Positions 58,635 to 64,000 of a stretch of DNA of 64,000 bases are shown here, one piece after another (the first letter of the stretch is position 1; each line of letters opens with the position of its first letter). The notes beneath the pieces are model-generated. The model searched no databases, was not told the DNA's origin, and saw only the letters and a list, made by a program, of their open reading frames with translations. Made by a program: the position numbers and the translations under genes. The DNA lies in assembly GCA_965153455.1 (NCBI GenBank), contig OZ234495.1:310001-374000 (forward strand), written 5' to 3'. The stretch comes from Sphagnum compactum (taxonomy: Eukaryota; Bryophyta; Sphagnopsida; Sphagnales).

Positions 58635-58900
58635 CTTGGACCCCTTGAAAGTCTAAGGAGATGGGGGGACTAATAGTGTCCTTTTTCCTAGTGTTTTTTG
58701 GTTGTCTTCTATGACAATTTCAAACAAATTCATGAATAATCCCATTCACAAGAATTTATGAATAACTTTATTATTTTTTCTGAACTTTAACCCTTGAAAG
58801 TCTATAAAGGGGGGAACTAACGGTGTTCATTTTTTTAGTGTTTTTTCTTTCATATCTTTTATGGCAAGTTCAAACGAAATCATGAATAACAATGGAGCAA
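58635..58900 (+). repeat. Diverged direct repeat, about 150-bp period
   Basis: CCCCTTGAAAGTCTAAGG, GGGGACTAATAGTGT and TTCATGAATAA near 58640-58740 recur as ACCCTTGAAAGTCTATAA, GGGAACTAACGGTGT and ATCATGAATAA near 58790-58890. Confidence 0.7.
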
Positions 58901-59640
58901 GATAACATGGTTAAAAATTTGGGTGATAGCTGAATTTCTACTAGAGGCCAAGTAGGGGTTGGCCAATTTTGGCTCCTTCCTCACCCATGTTCAGGATTAA
59001 ATCCTCGCCTTTTTGGGACAGTGATGGGTAGGGCACCAACAGAAACTATGCTTTGTAAAGGAGGGGTTCTTGGGCCCATTTCTTTAATGGCAATGAAAAT
59101 GGAGGAAATTGTTGCCAGTGAATCACCCATGAACAAGCCTTGGGTTGCTCTAGCATCACAAACTTCTTGAAGAAAAATAAATATGCAAAAATAATGAAAA
59201 TTGATATATAATACAATTTGGATGAAATGTCGTTTTTTAATTATTTAAAAAATATTGTAAAAATATTTTATTATCATAGTCTCAACATAAATATAATTAT
59301 TTAAAAATAATATGAATTTTAAGTCTATTTGAATGATAACATTTTACATTTGTGTCGTGAAAATTATGATAAAATGACAAGCCATTATTCTCTTCATTGT
59401 CATATTCATAAAATTAACAAATCAAAATCATTGTTCATTATATTTATATATTTTCAACAAGCACATTATCAACAATAAAATAATAAGATAAAAAATACAC
59501 AACAATGATGTGAAAAAATAAATAACAAGAATCTAATGATTCATTATAATCATATCAAAATTTTATCTAAGGAAATTTGTGATATAGGCTCGCAAGGAGT
59601 TAGATCAGCCGAACCGTGCCAACCTCGCTTGACAGTAGAA
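58900..59640. other. AT-rich spacer, no gene seen
   Basis: Dominated by A/T runs from 59.2 to 59.57 kb; no open frame or clear repeat unit. Confidence 0.45.
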
Positions 59641-59751
59641 AAATCTCATTTTGCAACTTGTCGAAGTGACTAAAAGCAAACAACATCTTGAGTTGCTTTG
59701 GACAAGTCACAAAATGGGGGTGTTTTTACTACTGGCTCTCCCCACCCCGCA

Positions 59752-59811
59752 CCCCAACCTTGCCACCTCTTACCGGGGATGCTGGCACAGAGTTAGTCAG
59801 GGCTTAGGAAG
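59752..59811 (-). pseudogene. Organelle-type SSU rRNA fragment (530-loop region)
   Basis: TTACCGGGGATGCTGGCAC at 59770-59788 is the reverse complement of the universal SSU rRNA 515-533 word with two changes. It is followed by AGAGTTAGTCAGGGCTTA, close to the AGAGTTAGCCGGGGCTTA that follows in bacterial-type 16S genes, and preceded by CTTGCCACCTC, close to CTTGCACCCTC. The resemblance fades outside about 60 bases. This suggests an old nuclear insertion of plastid or mitochondrial DNA. The comparison is from memory. Confidence 0.45.
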
Positions 59812-59829
59812 CACAATAAGCGAAACACT

Positions 59830-60620
59830 TGTCTCTCCTTGGTGTCAAGAGTAGTAGTTAGGTCTTGAATCAGAGTGGGAACAGCAAGGACTGCCATTAG
59901 GTGACAGCTCTACAGAATCTGCACCCGCTGAATAAGAAGACTTAACAAGTGTTGATTATTATTAAAAATGGCCTGAAGAGTGCAGCTAAGGCTCCAGGCT
60001 CCACTGTCCAGCCACACATACCTTAGTTACGAGTCAAAGGATTATCAACAAAATACTAGTCTGCTGTGAAGCTTCTTCACTCCTCTACAGAGAGCCAACA
60101 AAGTCAGAGAGGAAAGAGTCGTTATTGGTATTCTCTTAGTAACACCACATTCTGGTTATCACTCTCTCTTCATCCCCACCATATTTAATGTTGAGGAAAT
60201 GCACATTGCTGAAAGGAGGACTTCTTCATGATCTACCCATCTTGTACTATGGCCATCGGGTACTACTACCCATCTTGGCCATCACCTTTGAACGAACCTT
60301 CATTTGTTTCTATTTCACAATGGACATTGTTTTGTCAAAACATAGTCTAGAAAAAGCTGAAGATTGAGCTGGCATGGCTTTTTTGTGCTCAGAGTCTTGG
60401 CAGCCAGATGTTCAACTATAGGGACTTCCCCTAACATTACCTTTCCCTAACATTACCTTTGCCCATACTTGTTAATGCAGGCAGTACCTGCAACATGCCC
60501 AAAACATGTCTAGAAATGCTATGGTCAAAAAAATGGGGCAAAGGGCAAACCGAGGAAAAACTTTTGCAGTGATATCCTTGTACTCACTGCATTGACAACT
60601 ATTGTACTCACTGTAATGTT
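59830..60620. other. Spacer, no gene seen
   Basis: Moderately GC-rich text without domain-bearing frames. CCCTAACATTACCTTT is directly repeated near 60431 and 60446. Confidence 0.35.
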
Positions 60621-60632
60621 AAGGTAGAGACG

Positions 60633-61020
60633 AGTATTGGCTGGTTATTGAGTTTTGACTCGGTTATCAACCTGGTTATCAATTCGATTATTAAGAACTT
60701 ATCAGCCAGTTCTTGATTTTTTTTATAACCAATTTAAATTGCTAAATCACCTAATAATGAATTTCCAAATTTTAATAACCTATCTGGATGAGCCAATAAT
60801 CATCCAGGTATGAGTTTAGTTTCAAACACTAATACAAAAAAATTAAAAAACTGAAAATTTCTTATAATTTTAATTTCCTAAAAAACTTATAACAGCTATA
60901 ATCGACAAGATAACAGGTGATTATCAAGTGGTTATTTGGTAACCTACCATTATCCATAACCCGTTGATTATTACTCACATTTTTTGATAACCTACCTGGC
61001 AACCAAAAAAAATTTGATAT
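60633..61020 (+). repeat. Dispersed repeat, partner of 13.2-13.4 kb
   Basis: The first 200 bases align with the reverse complement of 13,210-13,402. The sequence continues to about 61.0 kb with GGTTATT / AATAACC-type words in both orientations (GGTTATTTGGTAACC; TAACCCGTTGATTATTA), suggesting a longer, foldback-rich element than the 13 kb copy. Confidence 0.6.
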
Positions 61021-61620
61021 TGAAATTGATAATTTGTGTGATCTGAGAAAGAAATTTCACAAAAATAACCTACCCAAAAGTTATTGAAAAAAAAGAAAAG
61101 AAAAATCGACCGACACTGGTAAGAGACTTTGCATTAGTGTGGGATTTTGAGGTGAAATTTTGGCTGGAACTTGGAATCAATATTAGAGTTATAACAAGTA
61201 AGGAGGTTACCCTAAATTGGAGGTATGGGACCCAAGTTTGGGAACCAAATGAGGAATCAGGATACAAACAACAACACACAGGGTAAAAGAAGGGACCAAA
61301 CTAGCTTTCTCACATCAATTGGTCCCAGGGGTTTCACCCCCAGTTTTGGATAATTTGCCTTACCTACACCTTGACTGCTGTCTCATATTCTTCAATAGAT
61401 CAAAGGCTTATCAGATTAAGATCTTGCAAATCTTCTGAACTGATATCCAGTTTCATGAAACGGTTCTCAATTTTGCTTGGTTCTCAATCAATTTTGCGCT
61501 CTTGATATAGATACATTCAAATTGGGGATAAAACAAGGTTTAGGGGCTCAAACTAAGGCTCAAAGGCAGGGTGGCAATCCAGATAGCTGTAAGGTGTCCC
61601 ATGGGATGTAGCCTTCTAAA
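61020..61620. other. Spacer, no gene seen
   Basis: No domain-bearing frame on either strand. Confidence 0.4.
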
Positions 61621-61629
61621 TGGAGTCTC

Positions 61630-62870
61630 TCAAGGGGGCTTTTTTTTTTTTTTTTTCCATTACCAAGTCAACAAGTATCCAAAATACATGCAGAGCATCA
61701 CAATTCACCTCCCCCACCCCTGTCAATTGGGAATCCTGGGCGAATTGGGGGAGGTTTTTCCCAATCTAACTGGAATCTCTCAAAGGGAGCTCTTGCCCAG
61801 TACCAGGTCAACAACTATCCAAAATGCATGTGGAGCATGACCATTCACCTACCTCACCCTTATCAGTGGGGAAAACTTGAAAGAATTGGGGGAGGTTTTT
61901 CCCAATGTTGGCAAGTTCTTGGTTTTTGGGAAGAATAGTTGGGTCCAAGTGTAACGTTTTCCTTTTAAACGGAAGACCTTTTGGTTTTTAAACAATACTT
62001 TCAAACAATTTAAAACTCCTTAACTTTGAGGTTGTGCAGAATTTTCTTGACGAACAATTCTAAACCCAATGGGTCCAAACTTGCAATAACCTTGTAATTT
62101 CAATTTTAACACAAGGTTGGTTCCAACCAGTGTTGTGTGAGTATCACAATTCACCTCCCCCACCCAGGCAGGGTTTTCTATTTCAAATTCCTCAAGTAGG
62201 TGCACTGGCTAGGATCCTCAGCATTCAATAGCAGTAAATGGCGACTGTCCTGGTGAACAAGTAGATCTTTTTTGGAATCCTGCCTAGTTCTGGCGACTTC
62301 TAGGCTTTTTTCCTCAAAATATGGCGAATTTTTTCTTAAAAATTCCCAGAATTTCCTTTGTTAGATTCGCCAGCCCTTTTTTTTTGGGTTTCCCAAGTGG
62401 CGAAAATTCGCCATAAAAAAAAACCGCTGCCCCCACCCCTGTCAATTGGGAATCCTGGAAGAATTGGCGGAGGGTTTTCCCAATCTAAATGAAATCTCTC
62501 AAAGGGGCTCTTTACCATTACCAGGTCAACAACTATCCAAAATGCATGTTGAGCATGACCATTCACCTACCTTACCCTTATCAGTGGGAAAACTTGAAAG
62601 AATTGGGGGAGGTTTTTCCCAATGTTGGCAAGTTCTTGGTTTTTGGAAGAATAGTCGGTTCCAAGTGTAAAGTTTTCTTTTTAAATGGAAGGCCTTTTGA
62701 TTTTTAAATAATATTTTCAAACCGTTTTTAAACTCATTAACTTTGAGGTTAAGTAGAATTTTCTTGACCAACAATTCTAAGTCCAATGGGTCCAAATTTT
62801 GTAATAACTTGTAATTTCAATTTTAACACAAGGTTGGTTCCATCCAGTGTTGCATGGGTATCCCATTTTA
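61630..62870 (+). repeat. Tandem duplication of about 720 bp with internal repeats
   Basis: The block starting CCCCACCCCTGTCAATTGGG at about 61,711 recurs at about 62,430 and the two stay alignable for about 430 bases, with substitutions and small indels. Shared landmarks include GGGGGAGGTTTTTCCCAATG, CAAGTTCTTGGTTTTTGG and ACACAAGGTTGGTTCCA. Inside, a shorter phrase (CAACAACTATCCAAAATGCATG) appears near 61,667 (varied), 61,807 and 62,526. The first copy is preceded by a run of T at about 61,629-61,648. The open frames here are by-products. Confidence 0.85.
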
Positions 62871-63475
62871 AGGGAACATGCAATCCCAAATACACTTTTT
62901 AAAAATGTTTTAGTAAAACTTTTGATTTTTAATTATTATTTTGAGTTTGCTAAAACCTCCAAATAAGGTTTTTTTTTCTTTTCCCCATACATGACATGGA
63001 TTGAGATTTTTGAAAAGAAGGTGGTTTGGGTCAAGGTTTAGGGTTACCAATTAAAATTGACATATGATTAACCTCAAAGTGAACAAAAACACATCTAATC
63101 ACAAATCTAAATCACAAGGTCATTCATTGCAAAATTGGAAATGTTTATGGCAACAAACTTTAGTGTGTACCAACACTATGTACCTCCCACAACCCTAATT
63201 TAAATTTTAATTTGGAAACTATAAAATAATCACACGAATTTCATGATCGAACAACAAACCAAGCATAACACAATCGCATTTACGATTCAATTTTAGATTT
63301 GTACTTTAAATCATAATTAGGCTTAAATATTACATTTAGATTTAAATTAGACTTAAAATTTTAGACTTGAACTTATACTTAGATTTTAAATTAAGAATTT
63401 TGCCATATGAATTAAATTTGAATTAAAGTTTTTTTGTGTATTCTCTTTTTAGAAAACTCAGAATATATATCACAA
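62870..63475. other. AT-rich spacer with TTAGATTTAAA-type words
   Basis: From 63.29 to 63.42 kb phrases such as TTTAGATTTAAATTAGACTT recur with drift. No gene seen. Confidence 0.45.
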
Positions 63476-63479
63476 ATTT

Positions 63480-64000
63480 AACATGTGACAAATAAATGAT
63501 CAAAATCATGTCAAGTTTGTTCATTCATAAGTTCGTACATTTCACACACAAATATCATAAATTGAAAACATGTTGAACACACAAATAAGTATGTTGATAA
63601 ATGAAGTACGAACTTATAAATGAATGAATGTCAAATAAATTGTGCATCTTCTTATAAATCTATGTTTCAAGTGTGTTTTCAATGCATGATATCAGTGCAT
63701 AAAATGTACAAATTATAAATGAACAAATTTTGCACAATTTCCATTATTAAGTTGTGAGATGTTATGTTTGTGATGTAAACATTAAACATAATTTGTCATC
63801 AACAAAACAACATAAATATTGGACCAAAATAAAATCAAGACAACAAAATCAAAAACCATGTCAAATCATGTTCAAAACTGCATTTTAAAAATATTATATG
63901 CCTATGTGCATCACAAATTTAGCATTTCACAACTTAATAATGGAAAACGTGCAAAATTCGTTCATTCATAATTCATAAGTTTTATACATTAATATTGTGC
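63480..64000. repeat. Nested inverted repeats reaching the window edge
   Basis: CACAACTTAATAATGGAAAA near 63,930 is the reverse complement (with few changes) of about 63,740-63,757, and pairing extends over arms of at least 45 bases at 63,718-63,763 and 63,925-63,970 and more weakly to 64,000. A second pair, TTCATTCATAAGTTCGTAC near 63,520 and GTACGAACTTATAAATGAA near 63,607, lies beside it. The element is probably cut by the window end. Confidence 0.7.

Noticed and set aside
1-64000. CRISPR array, bacterial operons or prophage
   Set aside because: No regularly spaced repeats with unique spacers and no operon-like gene packing; all real genes are spliced.

Overview
The window looks like nuclear DNA of a land plant: AT-rich spacer dense with decayed transposons, spliced genes with short to medium GT-AG introns, a plant-type LRL bHLH gene and a plant-type RING-CH membrane E3 ligase. 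Gene style and compact introns lean towards a seed-free plant (bryophyte, lycophyte or fern), but the sequence alone does not settle this. The genes were rebuilt by hand from splice signals and phase agreement.

Layout. 1-13.2 kb has no gene I can support. It holds an AT-rich diverged repeat, a possible hAT/BED transposase relic, foldback sequences, a G-rich TAGG field (6.06-6.72 kb) and a long AGGTTAACC-like field (8.42-9.98 kb) with a young 112-bp tandem array inside. 13.8-16.6 kb is the seven-exon LRL bHLH gene (+). 17-22.8 kb is repeat-derived spacer with a decayed non-LTR retroelement end at 21.7-22.5 kb. 22,807-25,448 is a structurally complete hAT transposon with matching terminal inverted repeats and a perfect 8-bp target duplication; its transposase carries one stop and one frameshift. 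26.5-27.6 kb is a two-exon gene for an unrecognised acidic protein. 28.7-33.2 kb (-) is the RING-CH E3 ligase gene. 33.6-42 kb is spacer with a foldback element and coding remnants I cannot name. 42.5-47.65 kb is a decayed L1-type LINE with recognisable endonuclease, reverse transcriptase and terminal zinc-knuckle parts. 51.5-54.3 kb (-) is a six-exon gene predicted to encode a 500-residue protein of no family I recognise. 55-64 kb is repeat-rich spacer, including an SSU-rRNA-like fragment near 59.8 kb, a tandem duplication of about 720 bp (61.7-62.9 kb) and nested inverted repeats running off the right edge.

The genes do not form a pathway. LRL factors are known regulators of tip-growing cells such as root hairs and rhizoids. 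The RING-CH protein is a predicted membrane ubiquitin ligase. The two orphan genes and the unusual hAT element are the most interesting parts of the window.
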